A stretch of 64,000 nt of DNA from Lachnospiraceae bacterium XBB2008 (GCA_900102235.1 FMVL01000005.1:1-64000); one strand, 5' to 3'. Numbered from the stretch's first letter, positions 1-8,638 are shown. Notes: generated by a model from the sequence alone, not told the origin. Program-made: numbers and translations.

Positions 1-172
<172 letters not shown>

Positions 173-333
173 GTTTTTTTCCTGATTCAAAACCTTCTGG
201 CTTCTTATCACGAATTCTTTGGTTGTTTGTTCTCAAAAATTTCTTTAGAATTTTCGAGGTCGCACTGCTGTGTGATCATCAAATTTGATTGATAACTTTT
301 TCAAGGTTCGGCGTCCACAGACGCAACTACATT

Positions 334-362
334 AAGATAGCACTACTTGTCATCTGCGTCAA
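334..362 (-). promoter_or_regulatory. rRNA operon promoter
   Basis: On the minus strand TTGACG (357-362) is followed after exactly 17 bases by TATCTT (334-339). Long A/T tracts at 363-400, just upstream, resemble an UP element. The promoter is about 160 bases before the 16S 5' end, between tRNA-Ser and 16S, so it probably drives rRNA independently of the tRNA. Confidence 0.7.
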
Positions 363-400
363 GGACTTTTTTGAAGTATTTTTAAAAAAATTACTTCGAA

Positions 401-488
401 CGGAGAAGGAGGGATTTGAACCCTCGCGCCGGTTGCCCGACCTACACCCTTAGCAGGGGCGCCTCTTCGGCCTCTTGAGTACTTCTCC
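401..488 (-). tRNA. tRNA-Ser (GCU)
   Basis: An 88-nt class II tRNA on the minus strand. The acceptor stem GGAGAAG pairs with CTTCTCC and is followed by discriminator G. The anticodon loop CTGCTAA gives anticodon GCU (codons AGC/AGU). It has the long variable arm of serine tRNAs and a T loop GTTCAAAT. CCA is not encoded. It lies just upstream of the rRNA promoter in the same orientation. Confidence 0.95.
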
Positions 489-493
489 CCGTC

Positions 494-585
494 GACACAA
501 ACTCCGCTCTTTCTCGTTCCGACTATGTCGAAACTCGTTACGCTCCGTTGTGTCTCCTCTACCCCACGAAGCAGGCTTCGCGGGG
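494..585. repeat. Nested inverted repeats upstream of tRNA-Ser
   Basis: GACACAA at 494-500 is matched by TTGTGTC at 548-554, with an inner TTCCGAC/GTCGAA dyad. A second hairpin at 562-585 has near-perfect arms CCCCACGAAGC and GCTTCGCGGGG around AG. There is no T-run and no gene. It may be a small palindromic repeat or structured tRNA precursor sequence; the function is unknown. The rest of 586-631 shows nothing recognisable. Confidence 0.45.
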
Positions 586-631
586 ACCCCTCATTATTCC
601 GAAATAAAATAAGGATATGAAATTATTGCGT

Positions 632-664
632 AAAAAGTTGCGTCAGCCCTTAGAGGTGACGCAA
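632..664 (-). terminator. Rho-independent terminator of the fumarase operon
   Basis: On the minus strand, arms TTGCGTCA and TGACGCAA enclose a further CCT/AGG pairing and are followed by C and TTTTT. It sits about 50 bases after the fumB stop codon. Confidence 0.75.
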
Positions 665-716
665 GCATAATTATATCTATGAGGTTGTTGTTTGTCAATT
701 AATAATTTGGGGGATT

Positions 717-1256
717 TTAACCTTTTCCGACATTGGCGTAAAGGTTGTTTCCGAATGTATCTATGACAACAATAACGGGAAAATCTTTTACGGTCAGTTT
801 ACGGACGGCTTCGGCACCCAGATCGTCATATGCTATCACTTCAGAGGATGTGATGGCTTTGGACAGGAGTGCGCCGGCACCTCCTATTGCCGCAAAGTAT
901 ACCGCTTTATTTCTGAGGATGGCCTCCATGACTTCGGGGGATCTTTTGCCTTTGCCGATCATTCCCTTAAGTCCCAGGTCAAGAAGGCGCGGAGTGTATT
1001 TATCCATGCGGCTCGCAGTCGTAGGACCTGCACTTCCGATCACATGACCTTCCCTGGCGGGAGAGGGGCCCATGTAATAAATGATATTATCCTTAATCTC
1101 CATGGGAAGTTCGCGACCTTCATCGAGTGCCTCATCCATACGCTTATGGGCAGCATCCCTGGCCACATATATTGTTCCGTTTATATAACACATATCACCT
1201 GCATGCAGGCTGCAGGTCACCTCTTCATTTATGGGGGTAGTGATATTTATCTCCAT
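717..1256 (-). CDS. fumB: Class I fumarate hydratase, beta subunit
   Basis: The 179-residue C-terminal subunit of the iron-sulfur fumarase/tartrate dehydratase family, which reversibly hydrates fumarate to L-malate in the cytoplasm. The family's small-subunit features are visible: an early L.AGD segment (about 18-22), YYMGPSPAREG..IGSAGPTT near 60-80, a KG..GKG stretch near 98-104, and an AAIGGAGALL segment. The start has a good ribosome site (GAAGAGG). The alpha subunit lies directly upstream, 125 bases away, so the two would be made from one message. L-tartrate dehydratase uses the same fold; nothing here separates the two, but fumarase is the more likely role in an anaerobe without tartrate genes nearby. 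Confidence 0.9.
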   Translation of the reverse strand: MEINITTPINEEVTCSLHAGDMCYINGTIYVARDAAHKRMDEALDEGRELPMEIKDNIIYYMGPSPAREGHVIGSAGPTTASRMDKYTPRLLDLGLKGMIGKGKRSPEVMEAILRNKAVYFAAIGGAGALLSKAITSSEVIAYDDLGAEAVRKLTVKDFPVIVVIDTFGNNLYANVGKG

Positions 1257-1303
1257 CTGATCCTCTTCCCGATACTGATATGTATGAGATATTATTGAAT
1301 GTA

Positions 1304-1354
1304 TTTCTTCTATATATAGTAATGTGGTAATCGGGTTTCTTCTATATATAGTAA
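1304..1354. repeat. Two 19-bp direct repeats between fumA and fumB
   Basis: The 19-base sequence TTTCTTCTATATATAGTAA occurs at 1304-1322 and again, identical, at 1336-1354 (period 32 bases). Both copies lie in the untranslated gap between the two fumarase subunit genes. They could be paired protein-binding sites, an internal promoter region or a recent duplication. Confidence 0.8.
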
Positions 1355-1381
1355 CGGCTCATCCGAACAACCGATGCCGGA

Positions 1382-2224
1382 TCATATCTCGACCGAAATA
1401 TGACGGTTCACATGGCAGCATATATTGACTGCCACCGGCAGTCCGGCGAAATGCGTCGGATAGGTGTTTATGTTGACGCCGAGTGCGGTGATCTTTCCCC
1501 CGAGCCCGCCGGGGCCTATACCGGTTTCATTGATCATCTCCAGCATGCGTTTCTCCAGATCGGCAACCCATCCGATATCGGAATGGCTTCCCACCGGTCT
1601 GGTCAGTGCCTGCTTAGCCATCAGCGCACATTTCTCAAATGTTCCTCCGATACCCACGCCGATCACCATGGGAGGACAGGCATTGGGTCCGGCATCTTTT
1701 ACTGCAGTAAGTATCGCATTCTCTATTCCGGGCATTCCGTCAGCGGGTTTTAACATGAATACCCTGCTCATGTTTTCGGAGCCGAAGCCCTTGGGAGCAA
1801 GAGTAATCTTCACCTTATCACCCGGAACTATCTGATAGTGGATCACTGCGGGGGTATTATCCCCGGTGTTAACTCTCTCATAGGGATCGCCGACTACGGA
1901 CTTTCTCAGATATCCGTTCGTATACCCGGCGCTCACTCCCGCATTGACGGCTTCTTCAATGTCTCCGCCGGTCAGATGCACATCCTGACCCACCTCCAGA
2001 AAAACGACCGCCATGCCGGTATCCTGACATATAGGGATCATATCCTCACCGGCTATGCGTAAATTTTCCCGGAGCTGCTCAAATATCCCTTTTCCAAGTT
2101 CGCTCTCTTCTTCGTGCGTCGCACGGTCAAGGGCAGTCTTCATATCTTCGCTTAAGAAGTGGTTGACCTCGATGCACATCTTCTCGATCTGTGCGGTTAT
2201 GGTCTGTACGGAAATCTCACGCAT
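1382..2224 (-). CDS. fumA: Class I fumarate hydratase, alpha subunit
   Basis: This 280-residue subunit carries the [4Fe-4S] site of oxygen-sensitive two-subunit fumarase. The three expected cluster cysteine positions are seen: Cys66 in ICQDTG, Cys183 in NACPP and the CC pair at 269-270. GIGGTFEKC and the G-rich GIGPGGLGGK segment are family hallmarks. I start at the ATG at 2224 (MREIS) because AGAGGTGAGA sits at proper spacing. A GTG four codons earlier is the alternative. The start overlaps the HIT gene stop by 8 bases, indicating translational coupling. The beta subunit follows downstream. Confidence 0.92.
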   Translation of the reverse strand: MREISVQTITAQIEKMCIEVNHFLSEDMKTALDRATHEEESELGKGIFEQLRENLRIAGEDMIPICQDTGMAVVFLEVGQDVHLTGGDIEEAVNAGVSAGYTNGYLRKSVVGDPYERVNTGDNTPAVIHYQIVPGDKVKITLAPKGFGSENMSRVFMLKPADGMPGIENAILTAVKDAGPNACPPMVIGVGIGGTFEKCALMAKQALTRPVGSHSDIGWVADLEKRMLEMINETGIGPGGLGGKITALGVNINTYPTHFAGLPVAVNICCHVNRHISVEI

Positions 2225-2639
2225 CCTGGATCTCACCTCTTATGATATCTGCGGTTTCCTTAAGTTCATCCTGAGAGGGTTCGCCCGGTTTCCAGTTGAT
2301 ATCCTGACCGTCATCTGTATACCTGGGGATCAGGTGCATATGAAAATGGAAAACGGTCTGGCCTGCCACTTCACCGTTATTCTGAACGATATTAAAGCCG
2401 TCACACTTAAGTGCGGCTTTCATCTTTACCGCCATGTTCCTGGCAAGTTTGAAAACCTCACCGGCTTTTGCTTCGGGAAGTTCAAATATATCGGCGTAGT
2501 GCTCCTTGGGAAGGATGAGCGCATGCCCTTTTGCGGCAGGTCCCAGATCGAGGATCACGCGATATGAATCGTCCTCATATATGGTCTGTGAAGGGATCTC
2601 TCCGGCTGCTATCTTACAGAAAATACAATCGTCTTTCAT
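2217..2639 (-). CDS. HIT family nucleotide-binding protein
   Basis: A 140-residue histidine-triad protein of the HINT/PKCI branch. It starts with the CIFCKI.AGEIP signature and carries the catalytic triad motif HFHMHLIPRY near residues 97-106. Members hydrolyse nucleoside phosphoramidates or related phosphate esters; the natural substrate is generally unknown. A strong AAGGAGG site precedes the ATG. It overlaps fumA by 8 bases and follows the flavodoxin-SCP2 gene by 12 bases, so it is in the middle of the operon. The link to fumarase is by position only. Confidence 0.92.
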   Translation of the reverse strand: MKDDCIFCKIAAGEIPSQTIYEDDSYRVILDLGPAAKGHALILPKEHYADIFELPEAKAGEVFKLARNMAVKMKAALKCDGFNIVQNNGEVAGQTVFHFHMHLIPRYTDDGQDINWKPGEPSQDELKETADIIRGEIQDA

Positions 2640-2651
2640 CTTACGGCCTCC

Positions 2652-3644
2652 TTATACGCCAAACGGGAACAGAATATCAAGATTACGAAGCAGCTTAAAA
2701 TCGCCCTTCATAGTCATGTCTCCGGACATGAACGCTCTTTGGAAAGTCATTCTTCCCGATACGATCTCGTTCATGCAGTCAACCGGCATCTGCAGTTCTA
2801 TATCATATCTGTCTACATCACCGTAGAAGCAGTTCATCTCATTCTCGCTCACTGCTATGGTAAGGGGCATCCCGTTTCCGAGCGTGAGCTTATAGCACCC
2901 TGTCATCCCGGCCTGTGCCTGGTATGTAGCTTTAAGATCATTTATGAATCTGCTGTCGTCATCTTCGTCGTCGGTACTCATCATATCCCTGAACAGAGTG
3001 GTGAGTTCCTGAATATCTTCCTTCTGACGCTGAACATAGATCTCGTCGGATGCATACTGAGACAGCTGTTCCGATTCCTGAGGCGTAAGATCGATATTCT
3101 TGGTTATGGAGATCTTCTGCTTAACGGCATGGTTGCTCGCCGGGAGCGAAGGGATGTGCTGATTGATCGTTCTGTAGAGGCTTTCTGCGGTTCTTTCTAT
3201 TATATTAATGTATTCCGAATTGTTCTCGATCACGGTCGAGTCGAGAATATATCCGCACACACCGTTGCAGGGTATGCCTCCGAGTATCTCCCATGCTTCG
3301 GAGAGATGGAGCTTACCTTCACGTTCACCGTATGTAGTCGCCATCACGACCGGACACATATAGATGCGGGATATAAGCTCCTTGTCGCCGTACAGCCAGC
3401 ATGCATCGAGAAACTGCTGCATATATCCGCCTATCCCGTGCCACTCTACCGTAGTGGCGAGGATGATACCGTCTGCATTCTTCAATGTCTGAGGAAGGGT
3501 AGTGATGCTGTTCTTCAGCTCGTAGAGATTATATGTCTCCACAGTCACCCTGAGTTCCTCAAGAACCTCCTGCATCTTGCCCACGCAAAACAGTGTGGGA
3601 TCATCCATAAGACCTCTGCCGCCATAATAAATATTGATCTGCAT
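2652..3644 (-). CDS. Flavodoxin/NADPH-FMN-reductase-like protein with C-terminal SCP2-like domain
   Basis: A 330-residue protein with two parts. Residues 1-160 resemble the flavodoxin-like fold (MQINIYYGGRG start, GIILATTVEWHGIGG near the FMN-binding loop, Trp-rich QQFLDACW). Residues ~225-330 resemble an SCP2 sterol-transfer-like domain (LKATYQAQAGMTGCYKL, then GDV.RYD.E.QMP, SGRMTFQRAFMSGDMTMKGD). The ATG at 3644 has GGAGG at good spacing; a longer reading frame to 3758 has no ribosome site and is not used. A lipid-linked or small-molecule oxidoreductase role is an inference from the fold. First gene of the HIT/fumarase operon. Confidence 0.75.
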   Translation of the reverse strand: MQINIYYGGRGLMDDPTLFCVGKMQEVLEELRVTVETYNLYELKNSITTLPQTLKNADGIILATTVEWHGIGGYMQQFLDACWLYGDKELISRIYMCPVVMATTYGEREGKLHLSEAWEILGGIPCNGVCGYILDSTVIENNSEYINIIERTAESLYRTINQHIPSLPASNHAVKQKISITKNIDLTPQESEQLSQYASDEIYVQRQKEDIQELTTLFRDMMSTDDEDDDSRFINDLKATYQAQAGMTGCYKLTLGNGMPLTIAVSENEMNCFYGDVDRYDIELQMPVDCMNEIVSGRMTFQRAFMSGDMTMKGDFKLLRNLDILFPFGV

Positions 3645-3679
3645 ATGACCTCCAAAATGTATGGTGCTCACTCCTCGTA

Positions 3680-3688
3680 AGTATACCA
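3680..3688 (-). promoter_or_regulatory. Extended -10 promoter of the flavodoxin-HIT-fum operon
   Basis: On the minus strand TGGTATACT (TGn plus TATACT) lies about 35 bases before the ATG at 3644. No clear -35 hexamer is visible, which fits an extended -10 promoter. Confidence 0.5.
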
Positions 3689-3724
3689 TATCTTGAGGCA
3701 AAACACACATCATGCAGCCGTCTG

Positions 3725-5152
3725 TCATGAGAATTCCGTACCCTTGGAGCGAAGGCAATAATTCAGACTTCCAAACCTGATCTCATCCCCGACTTCTATG
3801 ATCCTCTGCTCGTTGGGCGCAAGCCTGATCCCGTTCAAACACGTTCCGTTCGTGGAATTCGTATCCTTCAGCAGAAGTACACCATCCTGTTTTTCGATCC
3901 TTGCATGCATCCTGCTTATTGACGGATGATCTATGCAGCAGTCCACATATCCTTTCAGTTTTCCTATGGTACAGGGAAAAGAATCAAGCTCTATATGCTG
4001 CTTGTTCTTTCTGTCCATCGCATACAGTTTATAGCTTCCGCTGTCGATCTTTTCGTCGAAAAAGACCGTCTGACCGGCATCGGCCGGATTCTCCTCATTA
4101 ACCATGCCGGCATACCGATCAGCATCCGTACCTCCGGCATCGGGACGATCCACCCTTCTGCGTGATCCGGGTTTAGGCTGTGAAATGAATTCTTCCATAT
4201 GAATGACCGGCATGGCGGAATAATGCTCGGCTGCATACAGATCATCATCTGCATATTTACGTTCTCCTTCTCGGATCTCACGTGAACTTAAGATTTTTGA
4301 TCTTACAAACATGATGATACCCGCGATAAAGACGACTACGGCAACTCCGCCACCGGCTATCAGCAGCATAAGTTCATCTTCATTTAAATATATGAAAAAG
4401 AAGATCAATGCACAGGCGGCCAGACCGATCGCGCCAAGTGCCATCAGGACATAAGGGAGCACCCTTGACTTCGGACGTTCTATCCCCGTCACTGAAGGTT
4501 CCTCCCCCGGATAGTTCTCATCATCCGTCTTCAGGCCTTCATAAAGAGGTTCGCAGACCGTATCATATCTCTCTTCCGTCCCTGATTCCGCATTATCAGT
4601 AAGATCTCCGTTCTCTTCCGCCAGCAGGACAGCATCCCATACATCAAACCCCGCTTTTTCATAGACCTCATACATTCGGTATACGAGATCCGAAGCCTCG
4701 TTATCGTCCGGCGAAACACGTTCCAGGAGGTAATCCATAAATACACCTATCCCTGCCAGTGAATCATCGGCTTCGGTCGATATGTTATATAAAAAGCAGT
4801 ATCTGCCTTGCGCATAACCGTAAAAGATCAGATCCGGATCCAGGCACAGGCGCCTGATGTCCAGAAGATATCTGTCCACTTCCTCACAGGCTCCGCGTAT
4901 CGCACTCATCAACTTGCGGATATCTTCCATATCAAAGAGCCTGCTGCCAAACATCTGCCTGAGCGTCAGTTTGGACGTAATATCGTAATAGTTATATTCA
5001 CAGCCATCCACAGCCCTGACTCTGGACGGGATAAGATACTCCATCCTGTGACCTGCAAGCATCTTCTGCTGATACCCGACCACGGACTCATCCTCGGTCC
5101 TTCGGATGACCATATAGTTATGATGTTGTTCCTTATAATATCTGATATCCAT
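3725..5152 (-). CDS. DUF6382/FHA-domain membrane protein of the Tad locus
   Basis: A 475-residue protein. The N-terminal ~190 residues match the DUF6382 type found with Tad genes in Clostridia. Two hydrophobic helices follow (about 232-257 and 262-284). The C-terminus is an FHA phosphothreonine-binding domain (about 380-470) with the expected CTIGKLKG, HPSISRMHARI and TNSTNGTCLNG motifs. FHA domains dock phosphorylated partners, so this protein could link a Ser/Thr kinase signal to the pilus machine. No kinase gene is in the window. It starts 2 bases after the TadE-like gene ends and is the last gene of the pilus operon. Confidence 0.85.
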   Translation of the reverse strand: MDIRYYKEQHHNYMVIRRTEDESVVGYQQKMLAGHRMEYLIPSRVRAVDGCEYNYYDITSKLTLRQMFGSRLFDMEDIRKLMSAIRGACEEVDRYLLDIRRLCLDPDLIFYGYAQGRYCFLYNISTEADDSLAGIGVFMDYLLERVSPDDNEASDLVYRMYEVYEKAGFDVWDAVLLAEENGDLTDNAESGTEERYDTVCEPLYEGLKTDDENYPGEEPSVTGIERPKSRVLPYVLMALGAIGLAACALIFFFIYLNEDELMLLIAGGGVAVVVFIAGIIMFVRSKILSSREIREGERKYADDDLYAAEHYSAMPVIHMEEFISQPKPGSRRRVDRPDAGGTDADRYAGMVNEENPADAGQTVFFDEKIDSGSYKLYAMDRKNKQHIELDSFPCTIGKLKGYVDCCIDHPSISRMHARIEKQDGVLLLKDTNSTNGTCLNGIRLAPNEQRIIEVGDEIRFGSLNYCLRSKGTEFS

Positions 5153-5153
5153 A

Positions 5154-5624
5154 TCATCCTCCGTCTAAAACTCTTCCCACCGACCGAAACAGCCTTATCC
5201 TTTTAGTAAAAGAATAATTATCGATACGTACGGTATCCGAGATATCCCAGTTCGAACCGGGGATGATTCCCGCATGGTACGAAAGCGGATGAGAGACATG
5301 CAAAGAAGAGGAAACTCTGACTTCCGATCCCGTGACCTCACCTGAGGTTTCCACATGCCGTGTTCCCATATACTTGCTTCCGTACTGTCCCGCCATATGT
5401 CCGTGCATCCATGATGACTGGTCTTCAACAGTCCTGATCCCTTCTTCAGTCTGGGCAGCCAGCATATAATCGTCCTGGAACAGCAGGCACCGGTCGTACT
5501 CAAAATACCCGAGATATATGATCCAGACCACTATGAATATGACCCACGGAACAACCAGCGAAGCTTCAAGGGTCATATACCCGTTTGTCAGAAAAAAGCG
5601 ATCGCGATAACTATCTGAATACAA
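5154..5624 (-). CDS. TadE-like pseudopilin (short)
   Basis: A 156-residue protein with the TadE-type N-terminus: a short basic leader, then GYMTLEASLVVP followed by a hydrophobic helix (about 15-42). Such pseudopilins are cut by the A24 peptidase after the glycine and sit with the Flp pilus in the envelope. The rest (45-156) is extracytoplasmic and not recognised. It overlaps the upstream prepilin peptidase by 14 bases and is followed after 1 base by the FHA gene. Confidence 0.8.
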   Translation of the reverse strand: MYSDSYRDRFFLTNGYMTLEASLVVPWVIFIVVWIIYLGYFEYDRCLLFQDDYMLAAQTEEGIRTVEDQSSWMHGHMAGQYGSKYMGTRHVETSGEVTGSEVRVSSSLHVSHPLSYHAGIIPGSNWDISDTVRIDNYSFTKRIRLFRSVGRVLDGG

Positions 5625-6048
5625 ACAAGATCACCCCCATGCTTAAAGTGATAAAAGGAACAAAAGGTATCCTTGTTCCCGGTCCGGCCTTTTTCAGCGC
5701 CAGACAACCTCCCGCGAAAATGCAGTTAAAGATAAGCGCGCCTGTCAGCATATATACACATCTCTCGAATCCAAGTGCCGGGCCGAGCTCCGCAACTAAG
5801 ATCCCGTCTCCGATCCCGACTTTCCCTTCTGTAATGATGCCGAGACCGATCAGCACAAGTCCGGGAACCGTAGAAAGAAATATATCCATCCATATGAATG
5901 ATCCATCTCCAAAACAGATCAAAGAGACGATCGAAAATATAAAAACCACCGCAAAACCGCATGCGGGAATCCTTCTGGTCCGGATATCATATATGCTCAG
6001 AACCGCCAGAATCGCGATCCCCGCTACCATCCACCACATATCGAACAT
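5611..6048 (-). CDS. A24 family prepilin peptidase (second copy)
   Basis: A small (~145 residue) polytopic peptidase. The two catalytic aspartates of type IV prepilin peptidases are seen: Asp21 in DIRTRRIP and the Asp in KVGIGDG. It lacks the cysteine-rich methylase domain of PilD, as is usual for Tad peptidases. I start at the ATG at 6048 because the longer frame (to 6111) would run deep into the upstream pseudopilin gene; the chosen start overlaps it by 25 bases. It would process Flp1 and TadE-type precursors at the membrane. Another A24 enzyme opens the same operon (13141-13662). Confidence 0.85.
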   Translation of the reverse strand: MFDMWWMVAGIAILAVLSIYDIRTRRIPACGFAVVFIFSIVSLICFGDGSFIWMDIFLSTVPGLVLIGLGIITEGKVGIGDGILVAELGPALGFERCVYMLTGALIFNCIFAGGCLALKKAGPGTRIPFVPFITLSMGVILFVFR

Positions 6049-6848
6049 GGCCCTCGCCCTCCTGCTTCCGACAGATGAATCGCCTGAATGTCCCGTCGTA
6101 TCCCGGAGCAATACAGGTCACTGTGATATCGTGTCCCGTAATCTGTCACGTATACGCTTCCGATACCCGATCCCGCGCCACAGATCTCACACGCATAGTA
6201 TTTACAGCCGTCATGATTGCGAAGCCCGTCCACGGATGAAGCGGCAACGCTTCTGGTACTCGGATTCAGATAGCGGCAGTTCATATCCGTATGATAAACG
6301 GTTCCAGTTCTGGTCACGTATACGATAGGATCCTCCTCACTCATATCCGTAATCCCGCCGGCACCGTCATAGCCGACCCAGGCATGGGAATATACGGAGG
6401 TACCCAACCTGTAAGTCTTTATTCCCATATCGACCGGAAACTTCAGAGCATATGTGACAGACAGTTTGACCAGACCACCGTCTGTCAGGACTGAAGAACC
6501 CAGATAGTTCAATCCCGACTTACCGCCTCTTATTCCTCCGCGCCGTTCAACGGTCTCTCCCAGATGCCCCGAAACCGATGAAATGGCATACACCGTAGAG
6601 CCTATACCTGAAGGAACACCCTCGCCCACACCATGCTCTATCGCATAGCCGTAACTGCATATGTTATTGGATGTTTCATGCAACGCCGCCGTGATCCTGC
6701 TCGATGTTTCCACCACTTGCAGACCGAACAGCAGATTTATCACGCACAGGATAAACAACGGTACAACAAGTGCCGCCTCAACTGTCATCGACCCTGCAGC
6801 ACCCGATGAAACTCTTCTGTATATGGTCCTGCTCACAAACACATACAT
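6024..6848 (-). CDS. TadE-like pseudopilin with two C-terminal His/Cys modules
   Basis: A 274-residue protein. The N-terminal SGAAGSMTVEAALVVP segment and hydrophobic helix (about 20-45) mark a TadE-type pseudopilin. The C-terminal 100 residues hold two copies of a module: VYVT..GT.YH.D..C, a spacer, then C..CG. Copy 1 starts near residue 176 and ends at CEICG; copy 2 follows with VYVTDYGTRYHSD and ends at CSICG. One His and three Cys per module suggest zinc or another metal, or disulfide bonding, but this is inference. It is followed by the A24 peptidase with a 25-base overlap. The 110 bases upstream (6849-6958) hold no gene I can support. Confidence 0.8.
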   Translation of the reverse strand: MYVFVSRTIYRRVSSGAAGSMTVEAALVVPLFILCVINLLFGLQVVETSSRITAALHETSNNICSYGYAIEHGVGEGVPSGIGSTVYAISSVSGHLGETVERRGGIRGGKSGLNYLGSSVLTDGGLVKLSVTYALKFPVDMGIKTYRLGTSVYSHAWVGYDGAGGITDMSEEDPIVYVTRTGTVYHTDMNCRYLNPSTRSVAASSVDGLRNHDGCKYYACEICGAGSGIGSVYVTDYGTRYHSDLYCSGIRRDIQAIHLSEAGGRGPCSICGGW

Positions 6849-6958
6849 ATCCCCTTTATATCGTTTTTCGTCCGGAGTAAAGCCCTTAGCTTAAGAATTA
6901 CAAAAACAACAACAGGAATGGATTCTCCCAGAAGAGTCTCATCGGATACTGCAAAAGC

Positions 6959-8386
6959 CTACGCATAGTAATATCCGCTGCGTCTTATGATCTCGGCATT
7001 ATGCCCGTGTGTTGAGCCTGTCACTATATCCACCAGGAAGCTCTGCATACAATAGTCCATCTTGAAAGCGGCATTTCCGGGAGTCAGCCGTACATCCATT
7101 TCCATCACATCCAGCGAGCGCGGCAGCACCTTGGAAAAAGAGGTGAGAACGAGCATCGTCTTAAGATAAGAATCATACTTTGGTCCCTCCTGGCCCGGGT
7201 AGCTGCGAAGAGCACTCTTCGGGTGAAAAAGACATGTGATATCCGTATGCCATGTCTCGGGAGTCTTTATTATGGGAACCCCGCCTCCTTCCAGCAGGAT
7301 CTTTATATCCTGCAAAGCCTCAACATATGCCCAGGCAAGCAGTATCGCATGGGTCACGGGTTCCTCCAGTTCAGGATTCATGAGAACCGCCGCAAGTGTC
7401 AGCGCCAGTGCTCTGGCTTCCTCCATCTTGGAGGCATCGGTGAGCAGATAGCAGTAATTTGCACCTTCGCGCCACAGTGCAAGCGTCCTGCAGACGGCTT
7501 CAAGATTATCCCAATCGTTATCTTTTCCCTTGATCACATATTCGATCTCATATGATAAAAGTGATCCTTCTTTTAAGTGTCCGTAGAATCCGTATTTATC
7601 AAATATGTACTCATCATATGTGAGTTCTCCGGCACATCGGCCCAGACTCCGTTCTTCTTCGCTTATCCCCATACCGCTGGCCAGAGTGCGATGAGAAAGG
7701 TATTCCTCAAGTTCCACCTTGGTACGGGATATTTCCGAAGTATCATCAAGCACCATTCCGAGGATTCCGGCATTTCGTATCGAATTGACATTGTCCGCCG
7801 GATTGTTTAAGGGGACTTCCTCAAGCTCCCCGTCCTCATTTTCTACCACAGGCAGTTCCGTAGAATCGATCTGCCCCTGAACCCCCATTCTTTCGCTCTC
7901 GGTATCATAATCAAAACCTCCGACACCAAACCCAGAAGTGAGTTCGTCAACTCCGCTGATTAATACCCCTTTGAGTGTCGTATCCATATAATCGGCTACC
8001 TGCCTGCGTACCGCTTCGGCTTCATTATCCGTAGCCAGCGCATATTCCAAAATGTCTGCGCGCTGAAGTCTCATTCCCAGAAGATCCCTGGACAGAGCCG
8101 GTGTCGAGTTGTCCAGATTCTCTGTAAGATAATGTGTAAGTCTTGCTCTGACTGCCTCGATGCCACCTGCACCTCCGCAGTATGTGGTATCCACAAACAA
8201 CAGGTCATATTGCTCAAATAATTCTCTGTTAAACTCAGACAATACCGAGTTTATACTCGTGTCAGCCGCGCACAGCGCCCTCATCCTTGTCGCGTTGATC
8301 CTGGCACCCTCCACGAGTGCCAGAATCAATGAAAGGAGTACGCCTAAGGTAAGCGACAGATAAACTGTCATATACCCGCGTTTCAT
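6959..8386 (-). CDS. DUF5702 domain protein of the Tad locus
   Basis: A 475-residue protein starting MKRGYMTVYLSLTLGVLLSL, a pseudopilin-like N-terminus with a transmembrane helix at about 5-28, followed by a large extracytoplasmic region with few hydrophobic stretches. Sequence and place in the locus fit the DUF5702 family, seen beside Flp pilin genes in Clostridia. Its function is unknown; a surface-exposed minor pilus component is likely. The ATG overlaps the Flp1 pilin stop by 4 bases (ATGA), so the two are translationally coupled. Confidence 0.8.
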   Translation of the reverse strand: MKRGYMTVYLSLTLGVLLSLILALVEGARINATRMRALCAADTSINSVLSEFNRELFEQYDLLFVDTTYCGGAGGIEAVRARLTHYLTENLDNSTPALSRDLLGMRLQRADILEYALATDNEAEAVRRQVADYMDTTLKGVLISGVDELTSGFGVGGFDYDTESERMGVQGQIDSTELPVVENEDGELEEVPLNNPADNVNSIRNAGILGMVLDDTSEISRTKVELEEYLSHRTLASGMGISEEERSLGRCAGELTYDEYIFDKYGFYGHLKEGSLLSYEIEYVIKGKDNDWDNLEAVCRTLALWREGANYCYLLTDASKMEEARALALTLAAVLMNPELEEPVTHAILLAWAYVEALQDIKILLEGGGVPIIKTPETWHTDITCLFHPKSALRSYPGQEGPKYDSYLKTMLVLTSFSKVLPRSLDVMEMDVRLTPGNAAFKMDYCMQSFLVDIVTGSTHGHNAEIIRRSGYYYA

Positions 8387-8622
8387 GACATTACGGAATC
8401 AGAATCCGATGAGATCTTATTCATGATGGTCTCCACAATGGCCCTGATCTGTTTCTTAAAGATCAGCACAAGTCCTATCAGTACAACGATGATCAATATG
8501 ACCTCGACGGTTCCCATTCCTTCTTCCATGCAAGCCAGGTCATCGGGACCATACAGTCCGGAAAATCTGTTCTTAAACCTTTCCTTTGCCCGGCTTATTG
8601 CGCCTGATACTTTTTCCTTCAT
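8383..8622 (-). CDS. Flp1-type pilin
   Basis: A 79-residue protein with a positively charged N-terminal part, then EEGMGTVEVILIIVVLIGLVLIF. This is a class III (Flp) prepilin: cleavage is expected after the glycine before MGTVE or nearby, leaving a hydrophobic helix that packs in the pilus core, with a short hydrophilic tail. It is the probable major pilin and the substrate of the A24 peptidases in the operon. An AAGGAGG-like ribosome site precedes the start. Confidence 0.88.
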   Translation of the reverse strand: MKEKVSGAISRAKERFKNRFSGLYGPDDLACMEEGMGTVEVILIIVVLIGLVLIFKKQIRAIVETIMNKISSDSDSVMS

Positions 8623-8638
8623 AAAAAACCTCCTTAAA

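Noticed and set aside
6849-6958. Small hydrophobic peptide gene between DUF5702 and the TadE-like gene
   Set aside because: A 42-codon open stretch continues past the DUF5702 stop but has no start codon with a ribosome site.
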